From Fragum whitleyi (taxonomy: Eukaryota; Mollusca; Bivalvia; Cardiida; Cardiidae), in contig OX411545.1 in NCBI GenBank assembly GCA_948146395.1, forward strand, positions 24,631,526 to 24,695,525: a stretch of DNA of 64,000 nucleotides. The letters run 5' to 3'. The notes beneath the pieces were generated by a model. The model ran no database searches. It saw nothing but the letters and a program-made list of their open reading frames with translations, and was not told the DNA's origin. Positions 24,027 through 34,145 of this stretch are shown piece by piece. A program made the position numbers and the translations under genes. Position 1 is the stretch's first letter; each line of letters begins with the position of its first letter.

Positions 24027-25769
24027 ACAAGAGGGCCAGAATGACCCTAAACCGCTCACCTGAATTTTATTGGTCCAGTGGATCCCACCCAAGAAACATT
24101 CTTGCAAAGTTTCATTCACTTTTGCCTAGTTGTTGAAGAGGAGATGTTATTCCAAAAAATTAAAGAGAAAATAGACCCCTCCCACCCATTGGTTACTGAG
24201 AAGAAGATGTTTAAAGATTTCAGGCTCAAAATAAGCCCCCCCCCCTACCTTGCCATGCCCATATTTATGGGCCAATCAGAATTTTTCAAACAATTTTTGA
24301 AGAGGGTCACCGAAGGAACACTCTTGTAAAGTTCTTTGAAATCAGCCCAGTGGTTCAAGAGGAGATGTCAGTCAAAGATTTTGGGATCAAAATAAGGTCC
24401 TCCCTTCTACGCCCATATATTGCAATCGATCGAAATTTTGCGACCAATTTTTAAAAAGAGTCACCTAAGAAACATTTTGGTAAGGTTTCATTTAAATCGT
24501 CTCAGTGGTCTAGGGAGATGCCAGTCAAAATTTTAGGGCTCAAAATAAGCCCATCCCTGCCACACCCATATTTTAGGGTCAATCAAAATTTCACGAACAA
24601 GTTTTGAGAAGGGTCACCAAAAAAAAAAAAATTGTCAAGTTAAATCGAAATTGAAATTTCACGAGTAAATTTTGAGGAGGGTCATCCAAGGTACATTTCT
24701 GCCAAGTTTGGTTGAAAACAGCCCAATGGTTACTGAGGAGAAGATGTTTAAAGATTTCAGGGTCAAAAAAAGCCCAACCCTGCCACGCCCAATTTTTGGG
24801 GGTCAATCAAAATTTAACGAACAAGTTTTGAGGAGGTTCACCCAAGGAACATTTCTGCAAAGTTTGGTTGCAAACAGCCCAATAGTTACTGAGGAGAAGA
24901 TTTTTGAAAATATCAGGGTCAAAAACAGCCCCGCCCTGCTACGCCCATATTTGGGGGTTAATCAAGAATAAAACGAAAAAGTTTTGAGGAGGTTCACCCA
25001 AGGAACATTTCTGCCAAGTTTGGTTTCGATCGGCCCAGTGGTTACTGAGGAGAAATTTTTTTTAAAATTTCAGGGTCAAAAACAGCCCCGCCTTGCCATG
25101 CCCATATTTGGGGGTCAATCAATATTTAACGAACAAGTTTTGAGGAGGTTCACCTAAGGAACATTTCTGCCAAGTTTGGTTGCAATCGGCCCAATGGTTA
25201 CTGAGGAGAAGATTTTTGAAAGTTTCAGGGTCAAAAACTGCCCCGCCCTGTCACGCCCATATTTGGGTGTCAATCAAAATTCACGAACAAATTTTGAGAA
25301 GGATCACTAAAGGATCATTTCTGCCAAGTTTGGTTGAAATCGGCCGAATGGTTACTGAGGAGAAGATTTTTGAAAATTTTAGGGTCAAAAACTGCCCCGC
25401 CTTGTCACGCCCTATTTGGGGGTCAATCAATATTCCACGAACACGTTTTGAGGAGGGTCACTCAAGGAACATTTCTACCAAATTTGGGTGTAAACGGGCA
25501 AATGGTTTCTGAGAAGAAGATGTTTAAATATTTCAGGGTCACAATCTGCACCGCCCTGCCACGCCCATATTTGGATGTCAATCAAAGTTTCATGAACAAG
25601 TTTTGAGAAGGGTCACCCAATGAGCATTTCTGCCAAGTTGGTTTAAAATCTGCCCAATGGTTACTGAGGAGAAGATGTTTAAAGAATTGTTGACGACTTC
25701 CGACGCACGACGGACGACGGACAAAAGGTGATCACAAAAGCTCACCTTGGCTCAGGTGAGCTAAAAACT
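24027..25769 (+). repeat. Array of ~155-bp tandem repeats with terminal GCTCACCT hairpin
   Basis: About ten units follow each other; the phrase AACATTTCTGCCAAGTTTGG and variants recurs near 24689, 24845, 24999, 25156, 25311, 25464 and 25620, spacings 153-157 bp. Each unit also has GTTACTGAGGAGAAGAT, TTTCAGGGTCAAAAA and CCACGCCCATATTTGGG. The first three units are irregular in length. The left edge has CCGCTCACCTGAA and the right edge AAAAGCTCACCTT/CAGGTGAGCTAAAAA, a hairpin preceded by a GACGGACGACGGAC string. Open frames through the array drift in phase and are not genes. Comparable arrays are common in bivalve genomes and some belong to Helentron-type elements; that link is inference. Confidence 0.85.
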
Positions 25770-25891
25770 AGAATTCTATTTACAAAGGATTTTGTGTCTA
25801 GAACGGCCTATTGTACTTGGTTTAAGCTCTATATATGAACAGATTTCGGTACCTTCAGTGCTTTGATTTCATGTAAGCTGTAATGAAACTA

Positions 25892-26586
25892 TTATTACGA
25901 AGGGGTTTTAGGTTATCCGTAATGTATGGATTTCGGTAGTTGTTGTTGTAGTTCATGATGCTATTTGGTAAGGTAGAAAGGCTCAAGTTGGAAGGTGAAT
26001 GTGAATAGATAAACGATGTCAATTTGTTGTTATTTTAATGAAACATATGATATAGTATTGAGTCACAAGAATATACAAGTTCTAAAACGTTCTAAAGAGT
26101 CACACAGACACAGATTTGAATTATCTCAATTTCAGAAACACAAAGTCCAAATTGCACAAAGAAGAGTAGAAATGTATTTAGCACATAGTCTTTGACACAG
26201 AGTTATAAAGTCCTTAAATTTAGTTGTTTAAGTTGTCTGACACAAAGTCATTCCACACAGTTAGTGTTCTTCTGTTCTTGAGTTCTTGTGCGCCTATTTA
26301 TGTGTTTTTTCATGGAAATGAGTGCAAAAGACTAAGCCTTAATAAAAACATGTTACAGGAAATATAGATTGTTTGACTGCCAAACCATCAGGATTATAAC
26401 ACATGCTAAGTACGTGTTTTACCACAGCTGATTGCCATAATCGGTTGTTTGTTTGCCAAACACCTAACATGCATAAAACACAAAAGAAGGATTTAACACT
26501 TTTCTTAATACAGATTAATTCTGCTTCTCAAGAAACAAAATACATTTTTGAAAATCAGCAAAATATTTAACCCTTAACTAGTGGCA
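25892..26586 (-). repeat. LTR (downstream copy relative to the element)
   Basis: It is intact, without the insertion seen in the other LTR. At CTCAATTTCAG (near 26129) it preserves the empty insertion site. Differences from the other LTR are concentrated in its first 200 bp; the remainder differs by only a few scattered substitutions. Confidence 0.85.
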
Positions 26587-26701
26587 CAATAACTTCCCTG
26601 GTCTTCTAAGACTTTGGACCCCAAAGTTATTTGCTTGATTCTTATATAGTTCTTATGATGTAACGGTAGTCAGATATTAATCCAGTCTTATTCTCAAGTT
26701 T

Positions 26702-27529
26702 TTAAATAGGGTTAGTGATTTTACTACTAGGTTCACTATAGAATCTTTGAAACCGTTTTTCAGCTTGACAAGTCAAAGTCAAATGATTATCCTTCTTGCA
26801 AAGCATGCACTTACTATTATTCGCTAGGCACTTACTCCTAGTAGTATGAGAATTCAAGCAACATCTTCGACACGACTTATGTGGCCTACTTTTGTTCAAT
26901 TCATTGGTAATCAATTCGAATTCACTTATAGCTTCACACACAGTCACGAAAAGTTGTTGTCGACCATCATCAACGCGCATCAAATATTCATATAGCGTAT
27001 TCAGCTGATCATTTAGGCTGTTGACGGTTTCTTCAGCATTTACACTGGCTAACTCCATTGATTCCTTCTCTGAGCACAGGCCTTTGAGATTGTCAATTAA
27101 CACATTATTTTCATGCTTAAGAGTATCATTCTCACCCTGGAACCGCTTAATGGTCGAATTTGACTTCTTCACACTTTCAGTAAGTGAATTTACTTTTGAT
27201 TCAAGAGTCTCATTTTTCAATTTTAAATGTTCATTGGTGGAGGTTAGTTCATTTTTTATTTCATTAGTTGATTTTGATGAAAGATTGTCCAACTTGCCTT
27301 CAACACAAGAAAGTTTGCTTGAAAGTTGTTTGATTTTTTGTTCAAGATCCGCACTAGCAATACAAATTTTAGTTTCTGTTTGAGCTTTTTGATTCGAGGA
27401 GCGACACAAGGAAGCATAGTGTCCATACCTTTTACATAAGTAGCACTTCCTACCTTGAGCTGGGCACACATGATAGTCCTGGAATAAATTTCCACACTTG
27501 TAGCAACAACGAAATCCATTTAAATCCAT
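26702..27529 (-). CDS. Zinc-knuckle coiled-coil protein of an LTR element, gag-like
   Basis: The protein has 275 residues from ATG at 27529; a GTG nine codons upstream is not needed. Residues 9-22 form CX2CX7HXC and 29-42 a standard CX2CX4HX4C knuckle (CYLCKRYGHYASLC). A second pair lies at the C-terminus: 220-234 (CX2CX4HX5C) and 241-254 (CMLCKKDNHLTLTC, CX2CX4HX4C). Between them, about residues 55-200, are Leu/Lys/Glu/Ser-rich heptad-like helices, probably coiled coil. Zinc knuckles bind single-stranded nucleic acid, and in retroelements they package RNA in the nucleocapsid. No capsid-type domain is recognisable, and knuckles at both ends are not the usual Gag layout. The frame is intact with no stop or shift, and the LTRs flank it, so a role in the particle of this element is inferred; a captured host gene is possible. 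Confidence 0.75.
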   Translation of the reverse strand: MDLNGFRCCYKCGNLFQDYHVCPAQGRKCYLCKRYGHYASLCRSSNQKAQTETKICIASADLEQKIKQLSSKLSCVEGKLDNLSSKSTNEIKNELTSTNEHLKLKNETLESKVNSLTESVKKSNSTIKRFQGENDTLKHENNVLIDNLKGLCSEKESMELASVNAEETVNSLNDQLNTLYEYLMRVDDGRQQLFVTVCEAISEFELITNELNKSRPHKSCRRCCLNSHTTRSKCLANNSKCMLCKKDNHLTLTCQAEKRFQRFYSEPSSKITNPI

Positions 27530-27635
27530 CTTATTCACACAGTTCCAATTTGTCACGGGGGAAAAGTAACTTGACTAGCTTGAACAGTACTGTGGAGGTA
27601 ACCGGGGGTACGGTACCGCGGAATTCTGCACCATT

Positions 27636-28713
27636 TTATTACGAAGGGCTTTTTGGCTACCCGTAAAGTAGGAATTTCGGTGGTTGTTGTTGTAGTTCAT
27701 GGTGCTATTTGGTAAGGTAGAAAGGCTCAAGTTGGAAGGTGAATGTCAAGAGATATACAATGTCAATTTGGTGATATTTAATAAAACATATAACAAAATA
27801 GTATTGAGTCACATGAATATACAAGTTCTAAAACGTTCTAAAGAGTCACACAGACACAGATTTGAATTATCTCAATGGGGGATATCGGTTGGTTATCTCC
27901 CTTGGAATACTCCCAAAGGAGGAAGGGTCCAAATCAGTGGTTACCTTGGGTTTTATCCTTATTTTCTTTGCATTGTAAGATTTAAAGATAAGCTCTAAAT
28001 CAAATATTGCGCAATTCATAAGATACATTTGACGTAAAATAAATATTTATTTTCTTCTTTGCTATTGAAAACTGTATCATAAATACGAATTGCATAAATA
28101 AGTATTTTGTACTTACAAGAATAAAATTCGCAACTTCTCCAAAGAAACCATGGATAAAATCCAAGGAAAATTTCTGAAAGGACCGCTAACGATTTTGGAA
28201 CATCTCTGATTTAATCCACAGAGCAAACAAGGGAGATAACACACCAAAGTCTCCCATTTCAGAAACACAAAGTCCAAATTGCACAAAGAAGAGTAGAAAT
28301 GTATTTAGCACATAGTCTCTGACACAGAGTTATAAAGCCCTTAAATTTAGTTGTTTAAGTTGTCTGACACAAAGTCATTCCACACAGTTAGTGTTCTTCT
28401 GTTCTTGAGTTCTTGTGCGCCTATTTATGTGTTCTTTCATGGAAATGAGTGCAAAAGACTAAGCCTTAATAAAAACATGTTACAGGAAATATAGATTGTT
28501 TGACTGCCAAACCATCAGGATTATAACACATGCTAAGTACGTGTTTTACCACAGCTGATTGCCATAATCGGTTGTTTGTTTGCCAAACACCTAACATGCA
28601 CAAAACACAAAAGAAGGATTTAACACTTTTCTTAATACAGATTAATTCTGCTTCTCAAGAAACAAAATACATTTTTGAAAATCAGCAAAATATTTAACCC
28701 TTAACTAGTGGCA
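27636..28713 (-). repeat. LTR (upstream copy), interrupted
   Basis: It aligns with 25892-26586 throughout, with one 379-bp block (27877-28255) inserted after CTCAAT. Read on the - strand it is the 5' LTR and would contain the element's promoter. Confidence 0.85.
27877..28255. mobile_element. Small inverted-repeat element inserted in the LTR
   Basis: The ends GGGGGATATCGGTTGG...TTATCTCCCTTG and CAAGGGAGATAA...CTCCC are inverted copies over about 28 bp with several mismatches. The two LTRs give an exact empty site: CTCA-AT-TTCAG without it, CTCA-AT-element-AT-TTCAG with it, so a 2-bp AT duplication (or no duplication with T/A at the ends) is implied. No gene inside. Confidence 0.8.
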
Positions 28714-29429
28714 ATATACTATTCTAAAATGAATTCTCTCAACAAAAAAAATGATGATGCATCTAGAACCCTTTCCTGTAAAATTCCAAGATAAGAAAAT
28801 TGAATCTTTTGAAATCCAGCTCATTTTTTTTCTTTCATAGAAAAAGTCGACTCCCTGAACTTTGACCTCAATAATTCGTAAAAACCAAAACCACCAAGTG
28901 GCAGACTTTCAGAATATACTCGATAGACATTGTGCTTTCAAAAAAACTTAAGTCTTCCAGGTCATAGTCCATCTATTTCTGAACATTAACAAATCAATGT
29001 CGCAAAACCTTTATAAAGTGTTGCATATTGGAGTATGTTGTCAACTCAAGAGTTTCACTTTAATCAGACCTCGGATTTTTAAATAATCGAAAAAAAATAA
29101 AATCAAGAATTTCTGGGACAACCCTCGTAAATATAAATTACACACTCTTTCATTGTTGTCTTGAATATCTATGAATTAGTAAAAATTTCTCTTAAACTTA
29201 TCTCAACAAAATCTTGTCCGACCCGGTTGTAGATCGCGCAGTTCTTTGACCAAAAAGTATCTAAAAGGGCTTTGAAATAATCCTAATCAGAATGCTTCGA
29301 AAATGGCATAATGGGATATATAAGATGACCTTCGTCGCGAAAGTGAAATAACTCTATTGTTTTTCATTTTTTTTACATTACACGGGCGTTTTTACACTAG
29401 TGGAATACTATGCAAACGAGATAAGAGTT
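28714..29429. other. Putative intron sequence; fragment of repeat D
   Basis: A repeat-D fragment (ACCTTCGTCGCGAAAGTGAA, ACACTAGTGGAATACTATGC) lies at about 29320-29425. Nothing else is recognised. Confidence 0.45.
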
Positions 29430-29610
29430 AGATATAGTTTTATACAATACACTAAGTACGTATTATATTTATCTTAAAACCTCCGTTTCGATGTTTCTAA
29501 CAGAAATGCAAGTTTCTAAAAACCATCGCATTATGTCATTGCTCTAAATATTTCCATGTGATATCATAAGAACTATCATATGGTATGCTATAAGATAAAA
29601 AAAAATATGC
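29430..29610 (+). repeat. Foldback family C, tail part
   Basis: It starts at ACAATACACTAAGTACGTAT and contains AAGTTTCTAAAAACCATCGC and CCATGTGATATCATAAG, the tail of the family C unit. The palindromic head is missing. It ends 140 bp before the galectin exon. Confidence 0.65.
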
Positions 29611-29750
29611 GGTAGAATAATGACAAAAGGAGAAATTACTTTTACATACATGTATAAGAAGTTATAGTCCTTTCTAGAGTAGTGATATTCTTTGATTTTC
29701 CCGCGTTTGATGCTGTTGGCCTAGAGTACATTTTGTTTCATATTTTGCAG

Positions 29751-29940
29751 GTTTACAATCAGGTTTGAGAACTTAGCCGGGACGGTATACGGGTTTTACA
29801 TGAACTTGCGAGAAAACGAAAATGCGATCATCTACAACACATTGATAAATGGCCAATGGGGCGGAGAGGAGAGAAAAGTCAATCCATTTACGACATCATA
29901 CAGAGTCTACAAACTAGAGTTCGAAATAACAACCACACAG
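29751..29940 (+). CDS. Galectin-fold core exon
   Basis: A strong acceptor (CATATTTTGCAG) precedes one base and 63 codons, ending at a phase-0 donor ACACAG|GTCAAG. The peptide runs FTIRFENLAGTVYGFYMNLR, then IIYNT, WGGEER and an F-rich beta strand. Galectins bind beta-galactosides with the pattern H-N-R / N / W-E-R in adjacent strands. Here the first histidine is replaced (FYMNLR), while N, R, the next N, W, E and R are kept, so sugar specificity may differ. The exon joins in frame to 32665-32796 to complete the domain. The N-terminal strand(s) should come from an unfound upstream exon ending in phase 2. With the signal-peptide exon at 8822 this would be a secreted lectin, unlike most vertebrate galectins, which lack signal peptides; that link is inferred. 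Confidence 0.8.
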
Positions 29941-30059
29941 GTCAAGGTTGGTGTAAACAGCCTAATGGAAATAAAACTAATTGTCTTTAACTTGACACGA
30001 TTTCTTTGCATCGATGTAATGAGTTATTTCCAACGTTTTATTTTTCTTGTGCGATAAGA

Positions 30060-31089
30060 AAATACGCAATATAGCTCTTGCATTCATTGTGTCCCTTCAA
30101 ATGGCTTCTCACTCAAACTGCTTGTTGATAAACATAGCGCGAGCATAAAGAAAGTACAACGTCGAACTATTTATAGTCTTAACGATCGCCCTATTTTTTC
30201 CACCAATGAAAGGCCGCTATTTCATTTGAAATTCAAAAAATATATCCCATAACCTAACGATCTGCTCGAATAAAAAGTGAGCTACGCGGTTTTAGGTCAT
30301 TATGGGCGGGGACTTCATTCTAAAGCAGACAGTGACGTCATAATCTTGTCTGACAAAATGTCTCGAAAGACCGTCCTTAACTTGAATGGAGTATTTATAA
30401 AAATGTTTTTGTTTTAATGTTCTTTTGAAGTAATGCGGAGAAATTCTTGAATAAGTTCTGATTATAAAATATGCATTCATATGTTTACAGTAGTAAGAAT
30501 GAGATCGATCAGTTTGCTTGAACCAAGCCTTTCTGTACTCTCTATCGCTTTTTTAAATTGAGTTAAAATAGAAAAGACGACAGCGTTGAACCATCTAAAA
30601 TCTCAATCCCTTTTTGAAATGAATACTTTGGATATTTTTTACGACAAATAATTTAGATCTTTTTAAAGACATTTTAATTTAGTAATTCTCCAAAGTTCTA
30701 TAGATGATCGAGGCACTTGTAAGGTTGCCATCGAAGGAGAAACGGTGTGAATTTAAGAAAAAAAAAGGAAACGGCTTCAGACACCTCGTTTAAATGTAAT
30801 GCTCTTGGAAAGGTACATGTAGCTCAAATAATTTTAGAACAATTTATTTTAGGCCTACTAATGTGATTCTAAAAATACAATTATTTGCAAAAACAATTCG
30901 AATCGAAGCATGTAAGATCTTTGATAGCTGACCAATATCGAATGCTCCAGTGATCTATTTGACTATGACTATGACGACTATGACGTAGTATCGGTTTGGG
31001 AACCAAAACTTGGTAGGTACAGCTTTTCAAAGAGTTATTTATGTTGCTTGTTGCAAATGAAACATTATTTACCATGAATATGCCGCGGT
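30060..31089. other. Intron between galectin exons, no feature
   Basis: It is part of the 29941-32664 intron. Frames at 30292-30480 and 30881-31129 (-) show no domain. Confidence 0.5.
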
Positions 31090-31345
31090 TTGTTTTTGTT
31101 TGTATGAGGTTCGACGCCGCTTTCAACAATTTTTCATGTAAACCGCAGCGTCTGGAGCTCCTAACAATGGATTCCTGGTAAATCTTACACCAGTACTACC
31201 AAAACTATTTTTTGCCACAGCTGCTATCCCCGATCTACGAATATAGATCCAATGGTGGGAGAGAAAAAGCTGTAAAGGATGTGTGCCGCTGTCGGGGATC
31301 GAATCCAAGACCTTTTCAATGAAAGTCCTACTGCGCGGCTGAATA
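31090..31345 (-). repeat. SINE-1 copy with partly preserved head
   Basis: It parallels 8418-8705: AACAATGGATTCCTGGTAA, CCAGTACTACC, ATCCAATGGTGGGAG and GGGGATCGAATCC (inverse of the B box). The open frame at 31123-31497 (-) is produced by this SINE. Confidence 0.7.
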
Positions 31346-31672
31346 TGCCGTGCACTGTTTTTTTCTACAAATACATAATCCCTATAAAAGAGAATCATGA
31401 TGTCCGCGAAAAGATTACTACCTAGTATACAAAATCCATTAGTCGCAACTACGAGGTTTAGTTCACCGAAAGCTCTTGAATGATTTTGTCTAGCCAAATG
31501 ATAAAATATTTATGGAAACCAGATGGAGAATAAATTCGCTCCTCACACTTTTTGTTTACCTCGATTTGATTGAAGAATGTATGACGCAACAGAAATGAAC
31601 GACATCATTGATTGACGCTCAACTCATTTGACCAAGCATTATTCGATCAAAAAAAAGTCGATCGGTAAAACA

Positions 31673-31754
31673 GTTATAATTCATATTCTGACAATTTACG
31701 CGTACGCTCCGCTTAGGTTATATCGCGTAAATTGTCAGAAATGAACTATAACTA
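31673..31754. repeat. Foldback with ~30-bp arms
   Basis: AGTTATAATTCAT...TGACAATTTACGCG pairs with CGCGTAAATTGTCA...ATGAACTATAACT, one side having a small bulge. The loop is about 20 bases. No family members were seen elsewhere in the window. Confidence 0.75.
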
Positions 31755-32209
31755 TTACTTAATATGTCATATATGAGAGGGATATTACCGAATATGGCAA
31801 TCGTACTTAATATTCTCTATATATTCGGTGGCTTTTGTAACAGGCAAAATCAAATATGGGCACCACAATGAGAAAATCACCATTTGCGATGACGGTCACG
31901 CTTGACACACAGTAGGTCTACAACGATGGGAGCGTAAAATGTATAAGAAGCCTTTTAGGGAACAGAGCGATGAAATCCACTTAGATAGAACGGAGGCGCA
32001 GATCAGATGCGCGGTAACTGCGCATCTTATCTGCGCCTTGTATTTGCAAAGACCTATGCTTTTGACTAATTTCTCCTATCGACTCGTATATTTCTCTTTG
32101 TGAAATGCACTTGGATCTTAGAATACCTACGTATATGTCCAGTCAAATAGATATACGTGTTCCTCATATACAAGTATTTCACATAAATCCGTATGTGAGA
32201 TATATACAC

Positions 32210-32620
32210 TTATAATATGACCTACGTCGCGGGAGTGAAATAACCCTATTGAGTATTTTTGATATTACACGTATGTTATTACACTAGTGGAATAACTAAG
32301 CAAATGAGCCCAGAGCGAATAGCGACGCCATTTTATAAACGCCAAAAATGACGTCATAATGTACATATTGTGAACATATTTAAACGGCGTTATACGTTTC
32401 GCGGAAAATTGAAATGTTAAATTTCAAGAATTTTTTCGCAAAAATTCGTTTCATATAATAAATAGTATATAAAATTTGTGTTTATATAATACTTAAAATA
32501 CTAAATTATTTACTAATCTAGTCATCTAAAACAGATTAAAACTCGGCGCAGCCTCGTTTTTATCTGTTTATAGATGACTCGTTTGATAAATTCAGTATTC
32601 AATGACAACACATTCAATAT
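32210..32620 (-). repeat. Repeat family D, copy b, inverted
   Basis: It reads as the reverse of 19441-19790: GACCTACGTCGCGGGAGTG, ACACTAGTGGAATAAC, AAAACTCGGCGCAGCCTCG and CATTCAATATCCTG. Its right edge lies about 45 bp before the galectin terminal exon. Confidence 0.65.
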
Positions 32621-32664
32621 CCTGTATTTTTACAGTTATAAATGTACCAACCATTCCATTTCAG

Positions 32665-32796
32665 ACGTATATTGACGATAGCCTCTTCTACAGTTACAAT
32701 CACCGGACGTCTACAGACAACTACCAGGTCCTACATTTTGTCAGCACAGTCAGCACCATTGATCACATACAGTTCACGTACCCACTCCCAGCCTAG
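32665..32796 (+). CDS. Galectin-fold terminal exon
   Basis: Acceptor CCATTTCAG is followed by 43 codons and TAG, in phase 0 to match the donor at 29940. The peptide TYIDDSLFYSYNHRT...DHIQFTY has the galectin C-terminal strands: a short VDD-type hairpin, F.YNHR in the position of the usual F-x-HR, and a final hydrophobic strand. The close relative at 61172-61026 on the other strand has the same phase and the pattern FHGYGHRTS...RIEFIYP. No AATAAA signal is evident right after the stop. Confidence 0.8.
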   Translation, partial: TYIDDSLFYSYNHRTSTDNYQVLHFVSTVSTIDHIQFTYPLPA

Positions 32797-33287
32797 ACAA
32801 CTGCGTGGGTTAGTTCATATCGGACTCGGTTTCGACCCGAGTTTACCGGGTTTCCATCAGAACGACCTCGGTTTCGACACTAGTGATGTCATTTTTATCT
32901 TTCAACCTCGACGCTTCTGATCCTGGGTCAGGCGGGTGTTATTTAGGTTCCAAAATGGCGTCGAAAATAGTGCACAACAATTCGATTACAAAAAAAAAAC
33001 AATTGTTCTCTATTATTTTAAACAACAAATGTTGTTTTTTTCTTATTTTAAATAGTATTTTGCACGAGTTTATCATATTTCTTAAAGGGATAACGATATT
33101 TCATGGTTAATTGATTATTGTAGCGGTAAATGTGAAGTTTGTTTACTACCATCAGTGGGTAACTGCGTTTACATGAATGTCCTTTCTGTGCATGCATATT
33201 ACAGTCAATTTTAGATTATTACATCATCTCACGCGACTCCCGGGCTGCTATTTGAATTTCCCCCGTGTGTCCTTGTGTGAATCATCG

Positions 33288-33371
33288 TCGGATACCCCAG
33301 GTCATCTCTATTTGCTAAGCTATATTTTTCGTTATAGCGTAGCAAATAGGGAGACCGCGGGGTATCCGAGG
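33288..33371. repeat. Foldback with ~33-bp arms
   Basis: CGGATACCCCAGGTC...CTATTTGCTAAGCTATA pairs with TATAGCGTAGCAAATAG...CCGCGGGGTATCCG around a TTTTTCGT loop with few mismatches. It lies 0.5 kb after the galectin stop. Confidence 0.75.
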
Positions 33372-33601
33372 ATGTGGATGGATATATGAATTCATTAAAG
33401 GATTTTGTTCAGATGTAAATTAAAGACAGCTGCCTCTTTAATTGCAATAACAGGACGCACAAAAACAACTACCTTTGTATTTGACAACCTCCTCAAATTG
33501 ACACTCTTCCCTATTAAAGCTTTTCCTTTGCCCCGGTCTCATCGCACTTGTACTGCGATCAAGGCGATGTCACTGCGTTCTCACTGCGCTCCTGAAACTT
33601 T

Positions 33602-33823
33602 CAGGTCCCGAGGTTATAAAACTTTTCTCAGGCTCAGGCTCATTTTTCTCAAATTTAAAATTAAAATTAATGTATGAAAATAAAAGATTATATCAATAAG
33701 TTGTAATATTTTATGTTAATACATTAAAATAAGTAATAAAACAGAATAACGGCTTTAATTACAAATTGAAATTTAAGAAAAATTTGAATTGAGACTGAGA
33801 AAAGTTTTATAACTCGGGCCCTG
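33602..33823. mobile_element. hAT-like foldback MITE, copy a
   Basis: Left end CAGGTCCCGAGGTTATAAAA and right end, inverted, CAGGGCCCGAGTTATAAAAC match over about 33 bp. CAGGG-type ends suggest hAT, but no 8-bp target duplication is visible, so the class is tentative. Confidence 0.65.
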
Positions 33824-33863
33824 ATCGTCGTAATAGATCCGTACCATCGCCGCCCTATTGTGA

Positions 33864-34145
33864 TTGACCACCAAGCACTCGTTCAGTGCTTCATTCGAAG
33901 CATTGAAAACACTCGCTCAAAACACTCGAAAATCGATGAAAACCATTCGAAATCGTTTAAAACGATCCCTGCTGTATTCAAATTGATCAAATCATTCCCC
34001 GATTAAATTGACTGTTGTGGATTATAAAAGCGTCTGATTTGTCCGTTGAGTGACACAATCAGAAAAGTAAGAACCTTTTTGAACGGTGGTAAAAGAATAT
34101 CGCTTACTTCGTCCAATTGGACTAAATTATGGAAAATTATTGAAA
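33864..34145 (-). mobile_element. MITE-A copy 7, truncated and old
   Basis: Subterminal motifs (CTCGTTCAGTGCTTCATTC, AAACACTCGCTC) and AAGCGTCTGATTTGTCC are present. The core is reduced to AATATCGCTTACTTCGTCC and the right end is lost. Confidence 0.6.

Larger units (their letters stand above)
25892..28713 (-). mobile_element. Non-autonomous LTR retrotransposon carrying one zinc-knuckle gene
   Basis: Two direct repeats of about 695 bp (25892-26586 and 27636-28713 after removing a 379-bp insertion) flank 1.05 kb of internal DNA. Read on the - strand the repeats begin TGCCACTAGTTAAGGG. A TGGTGCAGAATTCCG string lies a few bases inside the upstream LTR, where a tRNA primer-binding site is expected, but I cannot assign the tRNA. 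The only reading frame is on the - strand; there is no protease, reverse transcriptase, RNase H or integrase. I found no clear target-site duplication. Excluding the nested insertion the element is about 2.44 kb. It resembles small LTR elements with a gag-like gene only that depend on others for mobility. Confidence 0.8.

Noticed and set aside
24078..25606. Open frames in the tandem array as a repeat-containing protein
   Set aside because: Unit lengths of 153-157 bp change the frame between units, and stops interrupt every frame. The peptides have no conserved design.
27021..27383. 120-codon + strand frame opposite the zinc-knuckle gene
   Set aside because: It is the complement of the coiled-coil region; the knuckle gene is clearly on the - strand.
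31123..31497. 124-codon - strand frame as a gene
   Set aside because: It covers SINE-1, and the corresponding frame is broken in the copy at 8418-8705.
33602..33823. Firm assignment of the CAGGGCCCG foldbacks to hAT
   Set aside because: Neither copy shows an 8-bp target duplication, so only a tentative label was kept.
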